Part shown: positions 25,558 to 32,473 of the stretch, piece by piece
How positions within the stretch are numbered: the first letter of the stretch is position 1
Layout of the letters: every line of letters begins with the position of its first letter
From: Candidatus Dadabacteria bacterium
GTDB lineage: Bacteria; Desulfobacterota_D; UBA1144; Nemesobacterales; Nemesobacteraceae
NCBI GenBank assembly: GCA_026705445.1
Contig: JAPPAR010000019.1
Span: 124,001 to 188,000 of the forward strand
DNA length: 64,000 bases
Direction: 5' to 3'
Position numbers and translations under genes: made by a program
Notes under the pieces: generated by a model
The model's database searches: none
Seen by the model: the letters and a program-made list of their open reading frames with translations, nothing else
Told to the model about the DNA's origin: nothing

Positions 25558-26476
25558 GTGTTTCTTTCAGCAAAGCTATAGTATTTTCAAACAGCGCGAA
25601 CAGATCGCCGCTCTGCTCATTGCCGCCAATGGTGTAAGGAAGCACGATTGCCCTTGTCCCGGTTTTCTCCGACAGCCACTTACTCGCGCCATCCGGATCG
25701 TAAGGAGTACGGATAATCACGTCCGCCGGGCTTTTCCTTAGTTGCAGCAGCAGATTCTTCAGGTGAGAAGTTGTCGGCGGAATGCCGGGTTTCGGTTCAA
25801 GTGTTCCAACTTGTTTCATTTCTAGCCAGTCAATCAGATAAGTAAACGATTTGTGATGAAACACGACCGGTTTTCCTTTAAGCGCGGCAGCCTCGGATTC
25901 CCATCGGGAAATCGCAGCACTGAAACGCGACGAAAAATCCCGGTAATTATACTTATAGAAAGAGGCGTTTTCAGGGTCTATCTCCGAAAGCCGCTCAGCG
26001 AGAGTCTCACCCACTATGATCAGGTTGTAAGGATTCAGGTGCACGTGGGGATTGCCTTCCGGATGTATGTCTCCCATACTGCGGTCGACCACGACCGGGA
26101 CCTCAAGCATTGTAACGAGCTGTGACGCCATGATGTAGCCGACAGAACCGGGCTGGAGGTCGGAGCTTGTTTTCTTAAGCAGAATCGGAAGCCAGCCTAT
26201 CTCAAGGCTTGCGCCCGAGCAGAGCAGCAGATCGGCTTTGCGCACTTTTGATATCAGGCTTGGGCGCGCCCGTATGTAGTGCGGATTCTGCATGGCCGAG
26301 GTAGCCGAAAATGCTTCCACCTTGTCACCGCCTACTTCCTGGGCCAGAGCCGCCCATTCCGGTTCGCAGGTAAATACTTTTAATTTCTCCTGGTCAGAAG
26401 CGGCGAAAGCCGGGATGTGAGAAAACGCCAAGACAGTAAAAAACGCGGTTATGACCGCGAAACGTAATGTATTCAT
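25541..26476 (-). CDS. Metal ABC transporter substrate-binding protein (ZnuA-like)
   Basis: Periplasmic cluster A-I binding protein for Zn2+ or Mn2+. A signal peptide is cleaved after AFA (about residue 25). Likely metal ligands are in GNPHVHLNP (about 170), VVFHHKSFTYL (about 235) and EPKPGIPPTTSHL (about 257). It lacks the His-rich loop usual in ZnuA. ATG 26476 is chosen over an upstream codon because ggagg lies 6-10 bases before it. The first 30 residues are nearly identical (two differences) to those of the porin-like protein at 27015-28484. Confidence 0.9.
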   Translation of the reverse strand: MNTLRFAVITAFFTVLAFSHIPAFAASDQEKLKVFTCEPEWAALAQEVGGDKVEAFSATSAMQNPHYIRARPSLISKVRKADLLLCSGASLEIGWLPILLKKTSSDLQPGSVGYIMASQLVTMLEVPVVVDRSMGDIHPEGNPHVHLNPYNLIIVGETLAERLSEIDPENASFYKYNYRDFSSRFSAAISRWESEAAALKGKPVVFHHKSFTYLIDWLEMKQVGTLEPKPGIPPTTSHLKNLLLQLRKSPADVIIRTPYDPDGASKWLSEKTGTRAIVLPYTIGGNEQSGDLFALFENTIALLKETHDVKR

Positions 26477-26552
26477 TTTTTCCTCCTTAAGTTTGAAAGT
26501 AAAACTCAACTGCCCGCACGTATGTACGGGAAATAAAAAGTCTGTTTACAAC

Positions 26553-26837
26553 TCAGGATGGGGTGGGAGGTCCGCGGGTAATTCCCGCTTCGCGAGAATC
26601 CCGGACGACGATAATGTCAGCGGATGGCTGCTGTACGCACTGTGCGCGGTAGGCAATACGGATTTCACCAGCGGCGACGGGATCTGTATAGTCCTGATAC
26701 TTGGCGTTTATGCATATCTCGCATTGATCTCCCTCATGCTTGTGCTCCCGGGAACTGCACTCGGCCGCATGGGCAAAGGAGAGGATCTGCGCCCCCAGAA
26801 AGGCAATTGTAAGCAATAGGGAATGTGTTCTGCGCAT
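26553..26837 (-). CDS. Small exported His/Cys protein, copy 1
   Basis: 94 residues with a signal peptide ending near AHA. The short mature protein has EHKHEGDQCEICINA, giving a HxHx4CxxC metal-site candidate (H32, H34, C39, C42), with an extra Cys at 27. Reminiscent of DUF2946-type exported metal-related proteins, but I cannot assign it firmly. It starts 8 bases below the operator, without a Shine-Dalgarno. It is followed after 76 bases by the binding-protein gene. Compared with copy 2 it stops earlier (TGA where copy 2 has CGA). Confidence 0.68.
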   Translation of the reverse strand: MRRTHSLLLTIAFLGAQILSFAHAAECSSREHKHEGDQCEICINAKYQDYTDPVAAGEIRIAYRAQCVQQPSADIIVVRDSREAGITRGPPTPS

Positions 26838-26844
26838 CTGCATT

Positions 26845-26871
26845 ATTAAATGAGAAACATTATCATTTAGC
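26845..26871 (-). promoter_or_regulatory. Fur/Zur-type operator, copy 1
   Basis: A 27-bp near-palindrome aligned with the better-matched copy at 28853-28879. Core on the minus strand: TGATAATGTTTCTCA, close to the 7-1-7 Fur-family pattern (TGATAAT-N-ATTATCA). It covers the region from the -10 box to about +17 of the predicted promoter, the classical place for a metal-dependent repressor. Zur is the likeliest regulator given the genes controlled; Fur or Mur cannot be excluded. Confidence 0.65.
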
Positions 26872-26898
26872 CTATCATACGAAAAAGTACAGTGTCAA
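26869..26898 (-). promoter_or_regulatory. Promoter of the metal-uptake operon, copy 1
   Basis: On the minus strand TTGACA (26893-26898), 18 bases, then TAGGCT (26869-26874). The -35 is perfect and conserved at the identical place in copy 2. The weak -10 merges into the operator. Confidence 0.5.
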
Positions 26899-27014
26899 TA
26901 TGCTGCAACTGGGGCCGTCAGTTTCCCTCAAAGAAACCTGCCGGGGCCACGAAAAGCAGCCCCGGCAGGAGGAAGGAGAGAAAAGTCAGCCAATGTTTCC
27001 TGTCACAGTTGCCC

Positions 27015-28484
27015 TCAATATTTATGCGCGGCGTGTGCACCTATGGCCATTATGTACTGGAGCAGGAACTGATTGTCGCTCAGATCCTCTCCCAGTTTTT
27101 CGTGGTTGTACTGAAGGCGAATACGCGAGAACTCGCTGTTTGACCAGTCGCCCATGACAGCCACGGTGTAGGGATCGTGGTCTATCCCCGAATCCTCGGG
27201 AGAGTACAGCTGGGAATAGCGGGCGCCGATTCTCCATTTCGGCGAAAACTTGAAAACACCCTGTGCGTACCATCCGCTGCTTCCCCCGTCGAGGTGCTCT
27301 GTTTCTTCCTCAAGGGTGTATTCACCCTCTTCGTCGCGCCAGAAATACTCACCCTGGAGGAGAACCTCTTTCTGGCGGTTGTTTCCGGTGGGTGCCCAGA
27401 CGTAGCGAAAATCAACCACGTAAAGCCTTGTGTCGCCCGTGAACATGCCGGCACTGAAGAACTCCCCGTGCTCGTCTTCGTGTCCGTGCTCATCTTCGTG
27501 TCCATGCTCGTCTTCGTCTCCGTGTTCGTCGTGTTCTTCCTCATGATCATCATGGCCGTTTTCAGCATGTTCGTCTCCATGCTCATCTCCATGTCCGTGT
27601 CCGTGACCACCGCCGCGACCGCTTGCCTCTCCGTCAAGCAGGTAGCCCCCGATTCTCCAGGATGAATTTCCTCCTATATCACCGCCTATCCGCATAAAGG
27701 CGCTGAACGAGTTTATGTCGTTGCCATCAGCTCCCCCAAACGGGAAATCGTCTCCGCGAAAAACACCGCCTCCCGCCTCGACATAGAAGTCGGTCGGAAG
27801 CACGTATGAAATCTCCGCTCCGGTATCATTAAAGGACTTGTCGAGAAACACCCTGTAAGGCAGGGGGCGGTCGGCAAAGTCATCTCCGTGGGCGTGATGC
27901 TCGTTCATGTATCCCAGAGTCCAGAACGCACGGCCTATCCTTATGGTTGCCCCGGTCGGAAGCCCGGAACCCGGAAGGGTCTCCACGTATGCCTCCTCAA
28001 GCTCAATCTCGACCCCGTCTCCATGGTCTGCAAGGGCGGTGGTTATGTGGCCGTAGAATTTATCGTCGACGCTTGTCGAAACATTAAGTTCGGTTTCTCC
28101 AAGAGAGATTCCTTCCGCCCCGCGTTCTCCCTCGTGTCCCAGGACGAATCCGGGAATTTCTCCTTCATCAGAAGAGAACGCGGCGAAGCGTCCGCCCAGT
28201 ATTGCTCCTATTGAGGGGTTAAGGTTGCTGTTGTAGATGGCTCTGCCCGGATAGGCCTTGTCCTTGCTCTTTGAGTAGGTCGTTTTCGCCTGAGATGCTT
28301 CAGTTCTCATCTCGACGAGTTTTTCTTCCATCTTTAAAATCCGGTTCTCGTATTCCGATTTCATGGCCTTTATCTCCTCTCTTAGGGCCTCTATCTCCTG
28401 ATCGGAAGCGGCAAAAGCCGGGACGTGAGAAAACGCCAAGACGGCAAAAAACGCGGTTATGACCGCGAAACGTAATGTATTCAT
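27015..28484 (-). CDS. Porin-like outer-membrane protein with histidine-rich loop
   Basis: 489 residues: a signal peptide (1-25) shared with the metal-binding protein, then a short coiled coil (about 28-58, EIEALREEIKAMKSEYENR), then a long beta-rich region with alternating polar/aromatic strands and a terminal strand ending in HKY. Residues about 291-340 are a dense His/Asp/Glu tract (repeats of DEHGHE) that would form an extracellular or periplasmic loop able to collect metal ions. No Cys in the mature part. I infer an outer-membrane channel for zinc or a similar metal, controlled by the same operator as the ABC importer. The exact porin family is not recognised. Confidence 0.7.
   Translation of the reverse strand: MNTLRFAVITAFFAVLAFSHVPAFAASDQEIEALREEIKAMKSEYENRILKMEEKLVEMRTEASQAKTTYSKSKDKAYPGRAIYNSNLNPSIGAILGGRFAAFSSDEGEIPGFVLGHEGERGAEGISLGETELNVSTSVDDKFYGHITTALADHGDGVEIELEEAYVETLPGSGLPTGATIRIGRAFWTLGYMNEHHAHGDDFADRPLPYRVFLDKSFNDTGAEISYVLPTDFYVEAGGGVFRGDDFPFGGADGNDINSFSAFMRIGGDIGGNSSWRIGGYLLDGEASGRGGGHGHGHGDEHGDEHAENGHDDHEEEHDEHGDEDEHGHEDEHGHEDEHGEFFSAGMFTGDTRLYVVDFRYVWAPTGNNRQKEVLLQGEYFWRDEEGEYTLEEETEHLDGGSSGWYAQGVFKFSPKWRIGARYSQLYSPEDSGIDHDPYTVAVMGDWSNSEFSRIRLQYNHEKLGEDLSDNQFLLQYIMAIGAHAAHKY
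27465..27612 (-). repeat. His/Glu/Asp codon repeat within the porin-like gene
   Basis: Imperfect tandem repeats with an 18-base unit encoding DEHGHE, plus diverged flanking units (GHGHGHGDEHGDEH). About 150 bases and 50 residues. The repeat structure makes the loop length prone to change by slippage. Confidence 0.82.
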
Positions 28485-28494
28485 TTTTTCCTCC

Positions 28495-28845
28495 TTAAGT
28501 TTGAAAAGAAAATTCTGCTGCCCGCATGTATGTGCGGGGAATGAAAAGTCTGTTTGCAGCTCGGGAGGAGGTGGGAGGTCCGCGGGTAATTCCCGCTTCA
28601 CAGGTGTCCAGAACGACTATAAAGTCAGCGGGTGGCTGCGGGATGTGCTGTGTGCGGTGGGTAACACGGAGTTCTCTGGTGGCGCCGGGGTCTGTGTAGT
28701 CCTGGTACTTGGCGTTTATGCATATTTCGCATTCAGTTCCCTCATGCTTGTGCTCCTGCGAACCGTATTCGGCCGCGTGGGCAGTGGAGAGTATCTGCAC
28801 TCCAAAAAAGGCTGTTGTCAGCAGTAAGAAAAGTGTTTTGCGCAT
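28495..28845 (-). CDS. Small exported His/Cys protein, copy 2
   Basis: 116 residues. A signal peptide, then EHKHEGTECEICINA with the same HxHx4CxxC arrangement (H32, H34, C39, C42) and the shared KYQDYTDP. Roughly two thirds of the first 94 residues match copy 1 by eye. It then reads on for 22 residues because the copy 1 stop is a sense codon here. It ends 10 bases before the porin-like gene start, so its stop overlaps that gene's Shine-Dalgarno region. A role as a periplasmic metal carrier or sensor is inference. Confidence 0.68.
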   Translation of the reverse strand: MRKTLFLLLTTAFFGVQILSTAHAAEYGSQEHKHEGTECEICINAKYQDYTDPGATRELRVTHRTQHIPQPPADFIVVLDTCEAGITRGPPTSSRAANRLFIPRTYMRAAEFSFQT

Positions 28846-28852
28846 TCGATAA

Positions 28853-28879
28853 GTTAAATGAGAAATATTTTCATTTAAC
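28853..28879 (-). promoter_or_regulatory. Fur/Zur-type operator, copy 2
   Basis: 27-bp palindrome with 11 of 13 base pairs matching around a single central base. The outer arms are GTTAAATGA and TCATTTAAC. It spans the -10 box and the first transcribed bases of the small-gene/porin operon. The length and arms are in line with Zur/Fur operators. Confidence 0.7.
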
Positions 28880-28906
28880 TTACCACGCATCAAAGCTCCG
28901 TGTCAA
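28877..28906 (-). promoter_or_regulatory. Promoter of the porin-like operon, copy 2
   Basis: On the minus strand TTGACA (28901-28906), 18 bases, then TAAGTT (28877-28882), overlapping the operator. It has the same geometry as copy 1. Confidence 0.5.
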
Positions 28907-28911
28907 CATAT

Positions 28912-29213
28912 GCGGGATGGTTTTTAAGTCCTGAACCCCTTTGTTTTAAGGAGTTTTAGGACTTAGTGGGAATTGCTGGTCAATTTCCCAGGCAGGCCAT
29001 CCTGCGACAATCCCGCTCTTAATCTATACATGTTGTGTGAAAAAACTCTTCTGTTATGATCCCCACAAGGTTCACTCGCAAGCACAGGGTCAACGTGATG
29101 TAAAACGGTATTTGCTGACACCGACTGCGTCTGTCCTGAGAGTTCTTCAGAGCCCTCTTTCCTGTTGAGTATCCTGACTGTTTAAGTAACCTTACCGCCA
29201 CGCATCGATTTTC
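28912..29213. other. Intergenic region between the metal locus and trpS
   Basis: No convincing gene. It holds an inverted repeat with arms 28925-28935 and 28955-28965 (core AAGTCCT/AGGACTT, loop 19 bases, no T-run) and a weak plus-strand promoter for trpS. A 60-residue minus-strand frame at 29019-29201 has no coding character and no Shine-Dalgarno. Confidence 0.5.
29033..29060 (+). promoter_or_regulatory. Possible promoter for trpS
   Basis: TTGTGT (29033-29038), 16 bases, TATGAT (29055-29060). It would give a leader of about 155 bases, in which I recognise no known riboregulator. Confidence 0.33.
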
Positions 29214-29224
29214 GGAGGCTGACA

Positions 29225-30226
29225 GTGAGCGAAAAACCGATTCTGGTTACGGGGGACAGGCCCACGGGGAAGCTTCATCTGGGGCACCTTGTGGGTTCGC
29301 TTCGAAATCGCATCAGGTTCCAAGGCGAATACGACTGCTTTTTCCTGGTCGCGAATCTCCACATGCTGACCACGCATTACGACAGGGCGGTTGAGGTTGA
29401 GGAAAACACGATCGAGATGGTATGCGACTGGCTTTCCGTGGGAATGGACCCGGAGCGCTCGGTTTTCTACGTGCAGTCCCAGGTGCCGCAGATAACGGAA
29501 CTCTCAACCATACTCTCGATGCTCTGCCCAGTGCCGAGACTCCAGAGAATCCCCACACTCAAGGAGAAGATTCAGGACATGGGAGTCGGGGACAACTACT
29601 CGGCGGGACTTCTCGGATACCCCGTGCTCATGGCCGCCGACATACTGATGTTCCGTGCGACCAAGGTTCCCGTGGGCGAGGACCAGCTGAGCCACGTTGA
29701 GCTCACGAGAGAGCTTGCCAGGAGATTTAATTTTCTCTACGGGGATTACTTCGGGGAGCCTGAACCGCTCATAAGCGAAGCGTCGCGTCTTGTGGGCACC
29801 GACGGAAACAGGAAGATGAGCAAGAGCCTTAACAACTGCATATATCTCGCCGACAGCGAGAAGGAAGTTGAGCGCAAGGTAAGGAGCATGTATACAGACC
29901 CCAAGAGAATAAGGGCCGACATACCGGGCACCGTGGAAGGAAACCCGGTTTTTATCTATCACGATCTTTTCAATGACGACACAGAGGAGGTCGAAGACCT
30001 CAAGGACCGCTACAGGACCGGGAATGTCGGTGATGTCGAGGTAAAGAAGAAACTTGCGCGCGCGATAAATCTTCTCCTTGAGCCCATAAGAGAGAAAAGG
30101 GCGCGGTACGAGAAAAGTACGGACGAGGTAAGGGACATACTGCGCGAGGGAACTCTCAGGGCGAAACAGACGGCCGAAGAGAACATGGAGCAGATAAAGG
30201 AAAAAGTGGGTCTTTTCCGCACGTGA
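29225..30226 (+). CDS. trpS: Tryptophanyl-tRNA synthetase
   Basis: Class I aminoacyl-tRNA synthetase charging tRNA-Trp. The HIGH-type motif is in [11 protein letters not shown] (about residue 16). The KMSKS motif is intact in [11 protein letters not shown] (about residue 197). [19 protein letters not shown] is typical. The start is GTG at 29225 with ggagg 7 bases upstream. 333 residues, normal length. Confidence 0.96.
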   Translation: MSEKPILVTGDRPTGKLHLGHLVGSLRNRIRFQGEYDCFFLVANLHMLTTHYDRAVEVEENTIEMVCDWLSVGMDPERSVFYVQSQVPQITELSTILSMLCPVPRLQRIPTLKEKIQDMGVGDNYSAGLLGYPVLMAADILMFRATKVPVGEDQLSHVELTRELARRFNFLYGDYFGEPEPLISEASRLVGTDGNRKMSKSLNNCIYLADSEKEVERKVRSMYTDPKRIRADIPGTVEGNPVFIYHDLFNDDTEEVEDLKDRYRTGNVGDVEVKKKLARAINLLLEPIREKRARYEKSTDEVRDILREGTLRAKQTAEENMEQIKEKVGLFRT

Positions 30227-30241
30227 AGCTCCGCGTGTTTA

Positions 30242-30269
30242 TTGACAGAGACGCCGTCTATTCTATATT
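30242..30269 (+). promoter_or_regulatory. Promoter for ribBA-ribH-nusB-trpDC
   Basis: Perfect TTGACA (30242-30247), 16 bases, TATATT (30264-30269). It lies just after trpS and 61 bases ahead of ribBA. No FMN riboswitch is recognisable in the short leader. Confidence 0.55.
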
Positions 30270-30329
30270 CTGCTTAAAGAAACTGTTTGTATTTGTGACA
30301 TTTTTTGCGGCGGAAGGACATACAGGAAG

Positions 30330-31529
30330 ATGAATTCCATTGAAGAAATTATTGATGACGTAAAACAGGGCAAACTTGTAATACTGGTGGATGACGAAGA
30401 CAGGGAAAACGAGGGAGATTTTGTCATACCTGCGGAGAACGCTACCGCGGAAGCGATCAATTTCATGGCCACTCACGGCCGCGGTCTTATCTGTCTCTCC
30501 CTTACCCAGGAAGACGCTGAGCGCTTGGCTCTCCAACCCATAAAGCCCGAGTACAATGAAGCTCTGGAACACACGGCTTTCACCGTTCCCATAGATGCGA
30601 AAAAAGGGGTTACGACCGGCATATCAACCCATGACAGGGCTTCAACGATAAGACAGGCGATATCCCCGGATTCAAGGCCTGAGGATTTCGTACGTCCCGG
30701 ACATATCTTCCCGCTTATAGCTAAAAAGGGCGGAGTGCTTGTCCGCGCCGGCCACACCGAAGGCTCAGTCGACATATCAAGGCTGGCGGGTTTCCACCCG
30801 GCGTCGGTTATCTGCGAGATAATGAAGGAGGACGGAGACATGGCGCGTCTTGAGGACCTGATGGGTTTCTCGAAACGCCACGGCATAAAGATCGCCACTA
30901 TAGCCGATCTGATAAGGTACAGGATAGGTAAGGAGAGCTTCGTGCGCAGGGTTGCTGAGGCGGAGGTGCCTACCGAGTACGGGGTTTTCCGTGCCATCGC
31001 TTTTGAAAATGAAATAGACGGTCTTCAGCACATGGCCTTTGTGAAGGGGGAACTGAGCCCCGAAGAAGATACGCTTGTCAGGGTGCACTCCGACTGCGCC
31101 ATAAGCGACATTTTCGGTTCGCTTTACTGCCACAGCAGGGCGAAGCTTACACAGTCCCTCAAAATGATAGAGGCAAACGGCTCCGGAGTTCTTGTCTACA
31201 TAAACCAGGAGTCAAGCAACGGGGGATTTGCGAAAAAGATAGGGCGCTATTCAAACGGGAAGATAAAGGAGATGCCCGCCCTTGTTCCGGAGAGACAGGA
31301 ACTCAAGGCTGAACTCAGGCATTATGGAGTGGGAGCCCAGATACTCAGGGGTCTTGGAGTGCGCGACATAAGACTTCTCACTAACAACCCGATAAAGGTA
31401 AAGGGACTTGAGGGCTTCGGACTCAGGCTGGTCGGGAGCGTTCCCATAGACATCTCGGATTACATGGAAAAGGAAATTGCAATGGGAAAAAGTGCTGATT
31501 TCAGTAATATTCTTTCAATATCAAAGTAA
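30330..31529 (+). CDS. ribBA: RibBA-type protein: DHBP synthase with degenerate GTP cyclohydrolase II domain
   Basis: Riboflavin biosynthesis, 399 residues. The N-terminal 3,4-dihydroxy-2-butanone-4-phosphate synthase half is intact (DDEDRENEGDFV, THGRGLICL, RAGHTEGSVD). The C-terminal half has the GTP cyclohydrolase II fold (YGVGAQILRGLGV, LLTNNPIKVKGLEG) but key residues differ. The zinc site, usually three Cys ending CDC, reads HSDC then YCHS, losing one Cys. The catalytic EGRxIG is ESSNGG, losing the Arg. The second activity is therefore doubtful. First gene of an operon with ribH. Confidence 0.93.
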   Translation: MNSIEEIIDDVKQGKLVILVDDEDRENEGDFVIPAENATAEAINFMATHGRGLICLSLTQEDAERLALQPIKPEYNEALEHTAFTVPIDAKKGVTTGISTHDRASTIRQAISPDSRPEDFVRPGHIFPLIAKKGGVLVRAGHTEGSVDISRLAGFHPASVICEIMKEDGDMARLEDLMGFSKRHGIKIATIADLIRYRIGKESFVRRVAEAEVPTEYGVFRAIAFENEIDGLQHMAFVKGELSPEEDTLVRVHSDCAISDIFGSLYCHSRAKLTQSLKMIEANGSGVLVYINQESSNGGFAKKIGRYSNGKIKEMPALVPERQELKAELRHYGVGAQILRGLGVRDIRLLTNNPIKVKGLEGFGLRLVGSVPIDISDYMEKEIAMGKSADFSNILSISK

Positions 31530-31540
31530 GAGGGGAGCAG

Positions 31541-32008
31541 ATGCCTGAAACGATAGAAGGAAAACTGAGCGCCGGGAAATTCCGTTTCGCCATAGTGTCA
31601 AGCAGGGTAAACAGTTTCGTAACAAACCCCATGACGGAGGGGGCGATTGATACCCTCGTTCGCCACGGCGCCGCCGAGAGGTCTATAGACGTGATAAAGG
31701 TTCCGGGTTCTTTCGAGGTGCCGTTGGCGGTGAAAAAGGCGGCGCTGTCGGGAAAATACGATGCCGTCGTGGCGATCGGAGCCATAATAAGGGGGCAGAC
31801 TTCCCATTTTGATTTTCTCGCTTCGCAGGTGACAAAGGATTTATCCGCGGTGGCTCTTGAGACCGGGGTGCCCGTCTGCTCCGGCATAATAACCACGGAA
31901 ACGACCGAGCAGGCTATTGAGAGGGCAGGGGTCAAGGCCGGGAACAGAGGAAGCGAAGCCGCGCTCGGCGCGCTTGAGATGGTCAATCTCGTAAAAGTGC
32001 TTTCCTAG
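31541..32008 (+). CDS. ribH: 6,7-dimethyl-8-ribityllumazine synthase
   Basis: Penultimate riboflavin enzyme, condensing the DHBP product of the upstream gene with a ribityl-pyrimidine. Diagnostic segments: VPGSFEVPLAVKKAA (about residue 57), AIGAIIRGQTSHFDF with the catalytic His region, and GNRGSEAALGALEM near the end. 155 residues. It lies 11 bases after ribBA and 9 before nusB. Confidence 0.96.
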   Translation: MPETIEGKLSAGKFRFAIVSSRVNSFVTNPMTEGAIDTLVRHGAAERSIDVIKVPGSFEVPLAVKKAALSGKYDAVVAIGAIIRGQTSHFDFLASQVTKDLSAVALETGVPVCSGIITTETTEQAIERAGVKAGNRGSEAALGALEMVNLVKVLS

Positions 32009-32017
32009 ACTTGCCAG

Positions 32018-32473
32018 ATGGGGAAAAGAAGGCTATCAAGAGAGACCGCCCTTCAGTTCCTCTATCAGGTTGATTCAGCCTCTGGGGGCAGTTCTCCGCA
32101 GACATCCGGTCTGCGTTCCGACTTCAGATCATTCTGTTCATTTCATCAGGGGACGGCGGACGGCGAAACACTTGAATTTGCGTTTACGCTCTGCCGGGGG
32201 GTTCTTGAGAATATAGACACAATAGACGGCATCTTGAACAGATCTTCTGAGCACTGGAGGGTGTCGAGAATGTCCATGATAGACAGGAACATTCTGCGCC
32301 TCTCGGTTTACGAAATCGCTTTCTTGAGCGATATACCTCTGCCTGTTACTATAGACGAGGCGATCGAAGTGGCCAAGGAGTTCGGGTCTGAGACCTCCGC
32401 CGCGTTTATAAACGGCATTCTCGACAAGATAGGAAAAGAGATGGAAGAAGGCGGGTCGGGCGATGATAAATGA
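32018..32473 (+). CDS. nusB: Transcription antitermination factor NusB
   Basis: All-helical RNA-binding protein that works with NusE (S10) in rRNA antitermination. The family N-terminus RRLSRETALQFLYQVD, the central MSMIDRNILRLSVYEI and the C-terminal TIDEAIEVAKEFGSETSAAFINGILDK region are unmistakable. 151 residues. ribH-nusB adjacency is widespread. The last 11 bases overlap trpD. Confidence 0.95.
   Translation: MGKRRLSRETALQFLYQVDSASGGSSPQTSGLRSDFRSFCSFHQGTADGETLEFAFTLCRGVLENIDTIDGILNRSSEHWRVSRMSMIDRNILRLSVYEIAFLSDIPLPVTIDEAIEVAKEFGSETSAAFINGILDKIGKEMEEGGSGDDK

Larger units (their letters stand above)
26386..26903 (-). repeat. Duplicated cassette, copy 1 (promoter-operator-small gene-signal peptide)
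   Basis: About 518 bp aligning without net gaps to 28394-28911: every landmark falls at the same offset. These are the signal-peptide ATG at +90, the small-gene ATG at +451, the operator at +459 and the -35 box at +507. Identity is high throughout, highest over the signal peptide. The homology ends just inside the mature parts of two unrelated proteins, so a regulatory-plus-export module was copied. Confidence 0.88.
28394..28911 (-). repeat. Duplicated cassette, copy 2 (promoter-operator-small gene-signal peptide)
   Basis: Partner of 26386-26903. Same length and landmark offsets. Here it drives the small protein at 28495-28845 and the His-rich porin-like gene. Its operator is the more symmetrical of the two. 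Confidence 0.88.

Noticed and set aside
27465-27612. Repeat tract considered as a CRISPR array
   Set aside because: Units are 18 bases, contiguous, in frame and encode a His-rich loop; no spacers and no cas genes.
27177-27665. Long alternative-frame ORFs on both strands over the His-rich region
   Set aside because: They arise from the low-complexity DEHGHE codon repeat; only the porin-like frame has a signal peptide, Shine-Dalgarno and continuous homology-like structure.
29019-29201. 60-residue minus-strand frame in the largest intergenic gap
   Set aside because: No Shine-Dalgarno, no recognisable motif, and it overlaps the leader of trpS.
30270-30329. FMN riboswitch upstream of ribBA
   Set aside because: The leader is only about 60 bases and lacks the conserved RFN element stems.
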